In this document: in pieces, positions 27,242-37,151 of the stretch
How positions within the stretch are numbered: position 1 is the stretch's first letter
Layout of the letters: each line of letters opens with the position of its first letter
Source of the DNA: Arthrinium phaeospermum
Lineage: Eukaryota > Ascomycota > Sordariomycetes > Amphisphaeriales > Apiosporaceae
Direction of reading: 5' to 3'
NCBI GenBank assembly: GCA_006503535.1
Contig: QYRS01000014.1
Coordinates: 372,001 to 436,000, forward strand
Length of the DNA: 64,000 nt
Position numbers and translations under genes: made by a program
The notes under the pieces: generated by a model
Database searches by the model: none
What the model saw: the letters and a program-made list of their open reading frames with translations, nothing else
What the model was told of the DNA's origin: nothing

Positions 27242-28684
27242 TTAGGGTGTGTGCCGTAAGATGCGTTCATAAGTACTTAACAGCTCAACAACACGATCGT
27301 GCCCATGCGCAGAAGCATACTCCAACGGCGTAAGGGGGTATGCATGTTTCTCTCTGTAGGCCCCCAGCTTCAGGTTCGTAGGTTCGCCCTCTGAATCGAC
27401 TCTGGCCCCCTCATCGATCAGCAGCCTCACAGCGTCTTCACGACCTTTCTCAGCGGCAAATGATAGAGGCGTGCGACCTCCGTCATCGCCTGCATCCACT
27501 TCCGCCTTGTTCTGGATAAGCAGCCGCATAGCCTCGCAGTGGCCGTTCTGCGCCGCCAGAGAGACGGCCGAGCGGCCCCTCTCGACTGTGGCGGCCACAA
27601 TCGCGCCCTTTTCCAGGAGGAGTTTGAGGATGGCGGTATGGCCACTCTTGGCAGCCCTGAGTAGTGGCGTATATCCGGAGGTATCTATCGCATCCACGTC
27701 GATACCTCCATGGCGTAGCAGCAGTTCCACCACAGCTGTGTGGCCTTTATCGACAGCCTGTAATATCGGTGGTGGCTGCGTGATATCAGGCTCGAAGCCA
27801 TTGACGTTGATATTCTCGACGCGCAGCAGCTTCTGCACGACCGTAGCATGGCCTCTCGCGGCGGCACCTCCTAGAGCATACTCCGCATCCAAAGACCAAC
27901 ATGGCAAGCCCGTGTCCTTCTGGAGTAGCATCTCCACCACCATCTCATCCCCCCTCTCTGCCGCTTCAGAAAGGAGCACTCCCCAGGTCCAGTCAATCCC
28001 CAATCTTATTGCTTCTATGTTCCCGTTTTTCAAATACATTGCTCCTGCTACATCGAGATGATCTTGCTCAATTGCTGAGGCCACGATTTTCTTCGTTTCT
28101 GCATCCGTTAAGCTGCTGACCAGGTACCCCGCAACGTCCTTGTATTGACTCCGAACAGCTCTGTGCAGGACTGTGTGGTTAGACATATCTGCCGCCATAA
28201 GATTGGCACCACGCGCGGTGAGTAGCTGTGCCATCTTTTCTCTCCCGTGGTCAGCGGCCCAGTGGGCTGCAGTGCGGTGCATGTTGTCTCGTGTGTCAAT
28301 GCTGTCCCGGATCCTCTGGTCTTGCAACAGCAGCTCCACCATGTCTTCGTGACCGCTAATGACCGCCTCGTGAAGTGGTGTCTTTCCATCTGTGTCTTTG
28401 CGAACTACATCCGCTCCAAGCTGCTTCATAATGTATTCTGCCCATTCCTCGCGGTTCAGTGCAGCCGCCCAATGCAATGCGGTTCTCCCCAGTTCGTCTT
28501 GGGCGTTAACATCCGGGACGGCATCTTTCCCAGGAGAAGATGTTGACGAGCATTTTCTGGGCGGTGAAGGGAGATCCAAATTGTCGATAACGGCCCAATG
28601 AAGTTTTGTTTTGCGAGCAGAATTTATTGAGGGGTTGAACTTCCAGAGCGAGGCACTCCAGCTGCGCCTTTTGAATACTGCCAT
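27242..28684 (-). CDS. ankyrin-repeat protein
   Basis: Single exon, 480 residues, made almost wholly of ankyrin repeats. Seen: about ten repeats with the G-x-T-[PA]-L-H-x-A-A hallmark, for example GRTALHWAAALNREEW near residue 65, GKTPLHEAVISGHEDMVELL near 100, TAAHWAADHGREKM, GYTPLLRAAKSGHTAILKLL and GRTPLSFAAEKGREDAVRLL. There is no NACHT, HET or kinase domain, so this is a stand-alone solenoid that binds a partner protein. It is divergently transcribed from the membrane-protein gene at 28999 with only about 315 nt between start codons, so they may share a promoter. The N-terminus (MAVFKRRSWSASLWKF) is basic. Molecular partner unknown. Confidence 0.88.
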   Translation of the reverse strand: MAVFKRRSWSASLWKFNPSINSARKTKLHWAVIDNLDLPSPPRKCSSTSSPGKDAVPDVNAQDELGRTALHWAAALNREEWAEYIMKQLGADVVRKDTDGKTPLHEAVISGHEDMVELLLQDQRIRDSIDTRDNMHRTAAHWAADHGREKMAQLLTARGANLMAADMSNHTVLHRAVRSQYKDVAGYLVSSLTDAETKKIVASAIEQDHLDVAGAMYLKNGNIEAIRLGIDWTWGVLLSEAAERGDEMVVEMLLQKDTGLPCWSLDAEYALGGAAARGHATVVQKLLRVENINVNGFEPDITQPPPILQAVDKGHTAVVELLLRHGGIDVDAIDTSGYTPLLRAAKSGHTAILKLLLEKGAIVAATVERGRSAVSLAAQNGHCEAMRLLIQNKAEVDAGDDGGRTPLSFAAEKGREDAVRLLIDEGARVDSEGEPTNLKLGAYREKHAYPLTPLEYASAHGHDRVVELLSTYERILRHTP

Positions 28685-28998
28685 GTATGGAGATGGGGCA
28701 ACTTTATTGAATCCTTAATCGACTTTGTGTCATGTAGTTTGGGGATGGAGTGAATAAACCAGACTCGCCGGATGTGTTTCTTGAGGAAGAAAAAGGTGTC
28801 AAAGTTCCATGCGTTGCACTCCTCTTCATGCTTGCATTAGGCAGCACTCACAACAACCAATCACATCAACCTGTCAAGCGCTACCAAAATGCGGAGACCG
28901 TGTCCTTCGAGAAATGTTTGGCGCTGAGTTCCTTGCAACGTATCAACTAGACGTCTACCGGCTCACTGAACATCGGATACCCATTCGACGCTCAATAC

Positions 28999-30768
28999 AT
29001 GTCACCACTACCGTGGATCGAAATGCTGAGACATACGGGTACATATCCCATAGTGTCGATTCTTCTATGCTGGTTTCCTTTGGCATACTGCCAGAACACC
29101 ACAGCACCGAGGCCCCAAGACCGGCTCATAGGCTGGCAAGCAGAAACCGAGCGACGCGGAACATGGGGTATTGTCACAAACTGCTTGAGCACTATCTTTG
29201 CTTGTACATGGAGTGTTCAACATCTCAATGTGCCCGGACCGTTCGCTTCGGACGGCAAGTGGTCTCGACTTGGCCGGAGTGTCAAATGGATGGCCATCAC
29301 TATCTTGTTCCCCGAGTTCATGGTTCTCCATGCTCTTTTTGAGCTTATGATGGCCATCGAAGCACTCCAAGCAATGGCCAAAGACAAAACGCGGTCTGTG
29401 GAGCTCCCGTGGTGGCTATCGCTCTCACGTTGCCATGACAGCGGAAATGACCAGGAAGCTCAAGTAACCAATGGCAACACGAAAGGCCCTAGATGGACAC
29501 TTTCCCATTCATTCTTGGCTAACATGGGAGGGATTCGCTATCAACGCGATGACGCATCATTTCCCCTGACAGCTTTCCAAATCGCCCACACCCAGGACGG
29601 CCTTTTCAACCAACCCGAAATGACGGAAGACGATATCGGGGAACGGACCAAGCAAGATTGGTTTGTCAAGCTACTCGCCACACTGCAATTCCTGCAGCTT
29701 GCCTTGTCTCTTATCGTGCGGACGAGCCAAGGCATTGCTTTCTCGCAGCTGGAGACTATAACGGTCGGATTTGCCGTCTGTGGCGCCCTCATCTACCTAC
29801 TCTACTTTTTCAAGCCACAGGGCCTCCAAGCCTGCTTCGTGAACAGCGTGCAGCGACAGGGAGGGCAGAGTTTGCTGTTTGAGAAGACGTACGATGGGTT
29901 TTGGGATGTGCTCCGAAACAAGCGGCAGGCGGACGCGACCGACAGCTCTTCCACGACCGCAGTGGAGAGGATCCCGAACGACAACATCCCCATCTCTCAG
30001 AACCAGTGGGCCCACCCCGGCATTTTTCTATTGGCGCTGACGTCCGCCTTGTTCGGGGCCTTGCACGCCATCGCCTGGAACTTCGAGTTCCCCACGCTTC
30101 CAGAGAAGATCCTCTGGCACGTAGCCACCATCGTCTCGGCCGCGAGCCCAGTTGCTGGGCTTACGCTGATCCCAGTGGCGCAGCTGACGGTTTCGTCGGG
30201 TGACGCGCATGTCTTCCTTGGCAACTGTCTCCGCCTTCTGAGGGAGGCCTCCTGGCACCTGAGCGACAAGGAGGATAAACATGCAGCCCAACAAGTGTAT
30301 AAGCGACTCGAAACCATCTACCTCAATAAGGACACCAGCAACGTGGATGCGCAGGTTTCCTACCAAGAGGTATTTTCTGGACACGAGGCAATTGCTCAAC
30401 TCCCGCACAAGATGCTGGAGCTTTTTAATATGATGGGCGATGCGGAAGAGACAGGCGACCGAGGAAATGCACCAGTGTTGGTCGGTTTCCCCAAAGACTT
30501 CACGTCGGACTTTTGCACCCTAGTTCGGCTCATGGACGAGAAGGAGTCCAAGAAGCTCAACGCCACCGCGAAGACGAATATGTTTCCGCGGAAGAAATGG
30601 CTCCCGGAGTGGATCAATAACCTCGTCCTGTACTTGACGAGTGCTTTGTACGTGCTGGCCAGAGTGTGCATACTGGCGGTGGGATTCTCCAGTCTGCGCC
30701 AGATGCCGGCGTCGGTGTATGATAACACCCCCTGGACAGTTTATATACCATCGGTGGGATCTGGATAG
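28999..30768 (+). CDS. polytopic membrane protein of a fungus-specific family
   Basis: Single exon, 589 residues. Seen: a hydrophobic N-terminus (IVSILLCWFPLAYC) followed by an N-glycosylation site, a TM segment around FACTWSVQHLNVPGP, another at WMAITILFPEFMVLHALFEL, a central soluble stretch, TM segments near LLATLQFLQLALSLIV and VGFAVCGALIYLLYFF, two more after residue 340 (GIFLLALTSALFGALHAIAW and a following segment), a soluble loop and a final TM segment NLVLYLTSALYVLARVCILA. The FEFPTLPEKILW motif is a recurring signature of this uncharacterised fungal family (recalled from memory). It resembles a plasma-membrane or ER protein. Divergent to the ankyrin gene. Function unknown. Confidence 0.78.
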   Translation: MSPLPWIEMLRHTGTYPIVSILLCWFPLAYCQNTTAPRPQDRLIGWQAETERRGTWGIVTNCLSTIFACTWSVQHLNVPGPFASDGKWSRLGRSVKWMAITILFPEFMVLHALFELMMAIEALQAMAKDKTRSVELPWWLSLSRCHDSGNDQEAQVTNGNTKGPRWTLSHSFLANMGGIRYQRDDASFPLTAFQIAHTQDGLFNQPEMTEDDIGERTKQDWFVKLLATLQFLQLALSLIVRTSQGIAFSQLETITVGFAVCGALIYLLYFFKPQGLQACFVNSVQRQGGQSLLFEKTYDGFWDVLRNKRQADATDSSSTTAVERIPNDNIPISQNQWAHPGIFLLALTSALFGALHAIAWNFEFPTLPEKILWHVATIVSAASPVAGLTLIPVAQLTVSSGDAHVFLGNCLRLLREASWHLSDKEDKHAAQQVYKRLETIYLNKDTSNVDAQVSYQEVFSGHEAIAQLPHKMLELFNMMGDAEETGDRGNAPVLVGFPKDFTSDFCTLVRLMDEKESKKLNATAKTNMFPRKKWLPEWINNLVLYLTSALYVLARVCILAVGFSSLRQMPASVYDNTPWTVYIPSVGSG

Positions 30769-31641
30769 TAGGGAGACTATGAGGAAATTTTAGATTTTAA
30801 CTAATTGCACAACCTCATACGCCCGCGACAAAGCACTAATATTCCACCCGTTACTACCGGTTTCCCAAAATAAAACATTTGGCCCATCAGTAAGACTTTC
30901 TCCATTGGACGATATATTACCGGTCCAGCTACGCCCAGCCGGATCGCTCGGCGAGGAAGTCTCCAGCCAAAGCAGGCCCTACCATTCAGACCTAAGCCAC
31001 AGGTACAAGCCCGGTCGAGATAGCGTCGTATCAGAAGCAGAAATAAGCTAAAGCGCCCAACTTCGATCGAAGTTATCCCGAGGGAGATGCTCCGGTGAAC
31101 TGGGCGGCCTCTGAAAGGGATCCAAAATCACCGGCAAGAGCGGCGCCTGTGATGACGAGGCATAGTATCGGACATGAGAACCACACTTGATGTCCAAACA
31201 AGGTTCCGGCAGGTCGGCGGATTGGATTCGGCCGAATCTGCAATTACGCCCAGGTCGGAAAACAAGCTCGGATGCTGCATTGCGGAGAAGCTTTGCCACC
31301 AGGCAACTCCACTCAACTCTTATCAACTGTAATCTGGGGACTCGGGCGAGAGGGGAAACTCGGACATTTACCAAGTATCTGCGATAACGCCGGTAGCTTA
31401 CGCCATGCCATCATCCAGGGCTCATTGCCGCGTACTCGTATGATGCACTCGATGTAACACTGGGTAGGTAGTTTCCTCTCGGATTCTACCGGCTATTTGC
31501 CGATCTCCACACTGGCTTTCCAGGTTAAAATTAACTTTATTTCCCCGATATATTCATGACAACACTTGAAGAATGCGTTCCTGTGGACCCCCTTGGAACT
31601 TTTGGTAGCAGAAGTCAGCTTCATCTAACAACATCGGAGCA
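30769..31641. other. intergenic boundary of the tailoring cluster
   Basis: 870 nt without a recognisable gene; separates the accessory membrane-protein gene from the flavin monooxygenase. Likely contains the promoter of the latter. Confidence 0.5.
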
Positions 31642-33960
31642 ATGGAAGCTCCAACCCCACCAACTTCTCCGCCCGAGCCGGAATGGCCCCCTGCCGCCGA
31701 CCTCCGGCAGATGATGAAGGACAACCCTGTCCCCAACATCGCACCCGATATCTGCGTCCACGACCCGATCGCCGACGATGAAATCGCCACGGAAAAGGCC
31801 CACAATGTCCTGGAGAACCTCAACAGGGCCGTCAAGGCCCACGACGCCGATAAGCTCGCAAAATGCTTCTTTCCGCAGCACGCGTACTGGCGCGACCAAA
31901 TTGCCCTGACGTGGCATCTCCGCACCTTCTCCAACCCCCACGTAATTGCGGCTAGCCTGCTGGAGACGGCGGCCCTTCGAGGTGTGGCGGATGGGGGCTT
32001 CGAGATGGAGGGCCAGGCACACTTCATCCCAGCTCTGGTAAGGAATACTGCCCCCAACGGCTGTGCACCAGACCGGCTTTGAGTGCACGATCTGACAAGG
32101 AGATAACTCAATACAGCAAGCCATTTCGTTTCTTTTCAGCTTTAGCACCCAAAGCCCCGGGGCCAGATGTAACGGCAGGGCCATGCTTCTCCCGAGCGTG
32201 GCGGGGGGCTCTAAAGGCAGCCCCAGCAAGCACGTCATCTGGAAGATCTGGGTTCTCTGTACCTGGATAGAGCAACTGGATCTTCACCCCGAAAATGAAG
32301 CTTTGCTCCGGACCCCCGGTCGAGGACAGCTGGACTCCGCGGAGGCCATCGAGACCGACGTCTTGATCGTCGGAGGGGGTAACACGTAAGTGGGGTAGAC
32401 AATTTACGAACTGCCGATGGTGGCATACTGCAATACGGAAGTTGTAGCTAACATTTTTCTCCTCTCCTTCTTCGCTCACCTTAGAGCGATCAACACTGCA
32501 GCCCGCCTCAAGGCGCTGGATATCGACAGCGTCATGGTGGAACGGAACACGCGCGCGGGTGATAACTGGGCGCTGCGATACGACTGCCTGTGCTTCCATG
32601 TTCCTACCTCTGGGTGCGAGCTGGCGTATTTGAGTAAGCCATTACCACCCTGCCGTCCCGGGCATGATATCTCGAACACGACAACTGACATCATCTTGTG
32701 CGATTACGAACAGAATACGCTGCGGAGCTGCAGTTTCCCCACATGCTCACCCGGGAAGAGCTGGCCGCACACGTTCAGCGCTATGTCGAGACGTTCAATC
32801 TCAACATGATCACAGCCGCCAAGATCACGCATACCCAATACGACATCAAGGTCAAACGGTGGACGGTCACGGTCCAAACGCCAGGACACTGCGTCACGGT
32901 CACCAGCAAACACCTAGTCCAGGCAACCGGCTTGGGCTCGCAAAGGCCGTATATGCCGCCCATGGAAAACCCCGACCTGTACAAGGGTATCAGCATCCAC
33001 TCCGGAGCATACAAGAACCCCAAACAACTGACAGACAAAGGAGTCAAGGTTGGTTTGCCTGAGAATGCATTAGATGAGTTCTTACTGACGAGTGCCCCCC
33101 TAAACGAATAATAGTCCGTCCTCGTGGTAGGCTCCGCCAACACCGCCTTCGACATCACAAACGACTGCCACGCCGCCGGCCTCCAAACCACCATGGCCGC
33201 GCGGTCCCCGACCTACCTGCTCCCCGTTGAGTACCTGACCCGCCCCGAGACCCTGGGCGCCTACGATGTCCTGGGTGCCGAGGCCGCGGACCGCCTCTTC
33301 CAGACGGGGCCCACCGTCGTCGACGCTGCCCTCATGCAACACACGATCGCCCATATGGCGCGGGCGGACCGCCCCGAGCGCTACCAGAGGTTGGAGGCTA
33401 GGGGGTTCCCCGTCCTGGACAGCGCGTCGCCCGGGGTGGCGTTGAGCCACAACCTGCTCGAGCGCGTGGGCGGGCACTATGTGGATGTCGGGGGCACGGC
33501 GCCGTTGGCGGACGGGGACGTGGGGGTCAAGGTGGGCGAGCCGGTGGGGTTCTGCGAGGAGGGCGTGGTCTTCCGGGACGGGAGTCGCGTGGAGGCGGAC
33601 GCGGTGGTCTGGTGTACGGGGTACGCCGACAAGAACGCCCGCGACACGGCGGCCGAGATCCTGGGCGGCAGCGGCAGTTCTCATCAAGACATGCTGGAAG
33701 AAACATCGGGTAAGGGTAAAGAGGAGATCCTCGGCCCATATGAGATCGCCAGCCGGATCGAGGCCACCTGGGGCCTCGACGCCGAGGGCGAGATCCGCGG
33801 CCTGGCGAAGCGCCAGCTCCGGATCGAGAACTATTGGGCTATTGGGGGCCCAGCAAACATCTCGCGGTGGTACTCGAAGTTACTGGCGATCCAGATCAAG
33901 GCCGCATTGGAGGGGGTCTTGCCTCCCGCGTACCGCGAGACTCCTGGGTGGGGGCCGTAA
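31642..33960 (+). CDS. class B flavin monooxygenase with N-terminal NTF2-like region
   Basis: Five exons (31642-32037, 32117-32385, 32485-32633, 32714-33048, 33115-33960) splice to 664 residues. The first ~170 residues look like an NTF2/SnoaL-type domain (ATEKAHNVLENLNRAVKAHD, an FIPAL segment, then WKIWVLCTWIEQLD). An FAD Rossmann motif follows (DVLIVGGGNTAINTAARL), then an E-R binding strand end, the FMO signature-like YKGISIHSGAY and a second dinucleotide motif SVLVVGSANTAFDI for NADPH. CTGY near residue 555 is the usual conserved C-terminal motif. Known: such enzymes hydroxylate N, S or C atoms, or form esters and epoxides, in secondary metabolism. It is the left end of the tailoring cluster and is convergent with the P450 at 34118. 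Substrate unknown. All splice phases agree. Confidence 0.86.
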
Positions 33961-34117
33961 GGGCGGATACTCCCTATCAGACTGGCTCGTGATAGCAAGC
34001 AATTCAACTCAAGTGGCCGTCTATACCAATGTGATTACTTCGCGTGAACTATCAGTCAATTGATGCAATAAGCTCATCTATTATAGGCAAAGCCAATGGG
34101 CACTAATTATTGCCCGT

Positions 34118-36095
34118 CTAGAAAACGCCCCGCCTCCGCATAGTGACCCTCATATCCCGATCCAAGCTCACAATCCCCCGACACTCAGCCTTCTCCATCC
34201 CGGGCCCCCGCCCCGACGGCGTCGCGCCGTCGAGCAGAGTGTAGCCCCGGAAGTCGAGGTCGAAGCGCGTGACGACCATGGCGACGGCGGCCAGGATCTC
34301 GTGCTTGGCGAAGAAGCGGCCGGGGCAGATGACGCTGCCGCCGCCGTAGGGGCAATAGTCGCCCAGTTTGACCTTGGTTTTAGTCGCCTCTAGGTACAGG
34401 AACCGCTCGGCCCAGAACTCGCGGGCGCCCGGCAGGTCGTTGTACGTCTTGGTTTCGGAGGAGGGAACGGAAGAAGGAGAAGGAGAAGAGCGACAAGGGC
34501 GAGGCGCCCAGACCGCGTCGTTGATGTGCGACAGCCAGCTCGGCGCCAGCAGGAAGCTGTCCTTCTTGAGCGTATACCCGTCGATGACGACGTCCTCGCG
34601 CAGGCGCCGCGAGATGGGGATGCTGGACCGCAGGCGCAGGCACTCGCTGTAGACCGATCCGAGCAGGGGCAGCTTGACGAGGGCGGCGATATCGATGTCC
34701 GTCAGCGAGCCCGCGAAGACGCCGCCCACCCGCAGCTCGGCGCGGATGCGCTGCAGCAGGGCCGGGTCCCGCGCCAGCTCGAACAGGATGTAGGCCGTCA
34801 TCGGCACCGCGTTGGCGTTGATGGCCCAGATCAGGCCCATGTGCATGGCGGCCCGGCCGTCGAAGCTGATGCCGTACTTGACCAGCTCCGCGTTGCGCTC
34901 GCGCACCAGGCGGTGGCCGAAGTTCTCGTCCCACTCCGGGTCGGCGTCCTTGTTTCCCGCGGTCTCGGCGGCTTCGGTGGCTTCGCGTAGCCACATCTTG
35001 GTGGCCTCCAGCGTGCGGTCCCGCGCCGCCCAGCCCTTGCGGCACAGGAAGCGGGGCATGCCTTGCATGAGCGTCATGAAGGCGGCGTCGTACTCCCAGA
35101 AGGTGTCGGAGAACTTGACCTGATTCTGTTTCTTGGTCATGGAGTCCTTCCCGTAGTTCAGGATGCGCGGGCCGGCGAGGGTGATGGTCGAGGCATTGAA
35201 TTGGTACTCCTGCAAGAAAGAATACAGGCCCGTAGTGTTCTGCGTCCAGGGCAGGGAGTCAAGCTGCTTGGCGAACTCCTGGACGAACTTGCGCGTCAAG
35301 AAGTCGACGGCGCTCCGCTCCGTGAGGTTCTTGAGGTAAATGCCGTGCAGGTTGTGCCAGATGCGCTCGTCGCCCCGTTGGTCGTTCAGGGGCACGGACC
35401 CGCTCCCGGAGTCGTCCAGGCCGAGCTTGGCCGTATCGCTCGGCGGCAGCCCCTTGACCTTCTCGGCGATACGCAGCTGCATGTGCTCGAAGGAGAGGCT
35501 CCGCGAGTTGCGGAAGATGGCCTGGATGTTCTCGGCCCCGAAGATCAGGTACATGGAGATGGGGCCGAGCCGCATGGTCACGGGGCCATTATCTGGCCGC
35601 TTGGATCTAAACACATCACAACAGTCAATAATCGGACAACTCAGGCAAGGATTATGAGGGCAGGAGGGGATTCTCGTACAATGTCTTTTCATAGAACTTG
35701 TGAGGGTCTGTGACCATAGACCAAGCATTGCCGACATAAGGTATCCAGTACGGTAGGGTGGGCGGCTCCTTGCCCCTGGACCGGGAGTCGTGACCACTGG
35801 TCATATGAAACCGACATGATGTGAAAAGGTATGTCGCCACGAAGAGCATAACAAGACTCAATGCAGCCTTGCACAGTGTCTGTACAACCACGGGCAGAGT
35901 TGCGCGGATGTCATAGCGGCAGGCCTCGTCGAAGACCGTACAGAGGCTCGCGGGATCCGCCGCGATAGGGATGGACTGATTTGGAAAATCCATGATGTTT
36001 AAGTTATTGGACTGACGGGTGTGACACTCGGGGCTCTTCAGTATCAACTTCCAGTTTATCCCCGACAGTGGGACGACATCCAAGCCTTTTGGCAT
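34118..36095 (-). CDS. cytochrome P450, CYP7/CYP8-like
   Basis: Two exons (35680-36095 and 34118-35606; 73-nt intron) give 634 residues, or 600 if the second in-frame ATG at 35993 (MDFPNQSIP) is used; that start is the more usual length. Seen: an N-terminal TM anchor (VVVQTLCKAALSLVMLFVA), a Pro-rich hinge (PPTLPYWIPYVGN), K-helix E-x-x-R (ECLRLR), a PERF-like FWAERFL, and a heme loop PYGGGSVICPGRFFAK with the Cys thiolate. The I-helix (LIWAINANAVPMTAYIL) lacks the acid-Thr pair and reads W-A-x3-N-x2-P as in CYP7/CYP8-type enzymes. About 25 extra low-complexity residues lie before FWAERFL. ER-membrane oxidase or isomerase acting on an unknown, probably hydrophobic, substrate. Confidence 0.86.
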
Positions 36096-37151
36096 GATTT
36101 CGTTCTATATAGCAAATGAATAGCCCCCCCCACGGCCCGAGACTGTCAGTTAGTCCGACTCTTACCACCTTTCAGATCACGCACACCCTCACCTCAGTCT
36201 CGCGAAGAGCGTGGTGTCAGACAGGATGAGCTAACTAACACCATCTCGGCAAACGAGCCCAATCGAGTAACGACCCCTGTACGTCCAACACAGTCCCTAG
36301 ACCCATTGAGATCCTAGGAGTTGGCGCCACCGGGTGTGCAGATGCTGATATACGACTGCCAACACAGATATGCTTACATGGAACGTGGGCTGACGAGAGG
36401 AAGAAATGACTCACACCACCATTGCTTATGGAGCTGCGACAAAGTCCTATCATGGATCCAACGATATGTACGGCGTGGGTTGAAAGCCAACGCCATGGAT
36501 CACGTGTATCGTAAGAGGGCCGATACCAAAATGTTTCCGAGAGCCACCCACGTCCAACGGAGGTCACTGCAAAGACTGCTTACTGGCTTGCAGTCCTCCG
36601 ACCAGGACCAGCCAGTCGGATCTTGGTTTCAGGGGATGGTGTGCACAACACACATACGTCTAGACCGCTGACATACATGAGCGTAAACAGTCACGTGTAA
36701 GATAAGAAAATGAACCCTCACCGTAGCATTGATCTCTAAAGGACCCTTGGCTCGAAGGACAGCCATGTGCTGCAGGGGCCGGCGGTACTGGAGCGTTGTC
36801 ACCAAACGTGCAGGGATGGCGAGGTACCGTGTGCCGCCTGCTTACTGCATGACCGGGCTGACATACTGAGATAACCAGAAGTAACGTTGGTACTCCGACA
36901 TTTGCGTGTAATTTTTCCGAAAGTCGCTATGTTGCCCCCTGCTACCTACACCACCAATGACCAACGTACATTTCAGCTACTTGGCTAGGTTGTCGTGTAG
37001 GGTCACGCCGCCGCGCTACGCAGTACGCCCTCAGTAATCTCTGGCTTGCCATAAAGTAGTGATAATACCGGGAGTAGGCAGTCTAATATCGATTCCAAAA
37101 GACGCAATGTTTACCAGAAACCAAAGCATTTTCTGAACCTAGAAAGCAAAG
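36096..37151. other. divergent promoter region between two P450 genes
   Basis: About 1 kb separating the minus-strand P450 from the plus-strand P450. No gene seen. A shared bidirectional control region is plausible. Confidence 0.5.
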
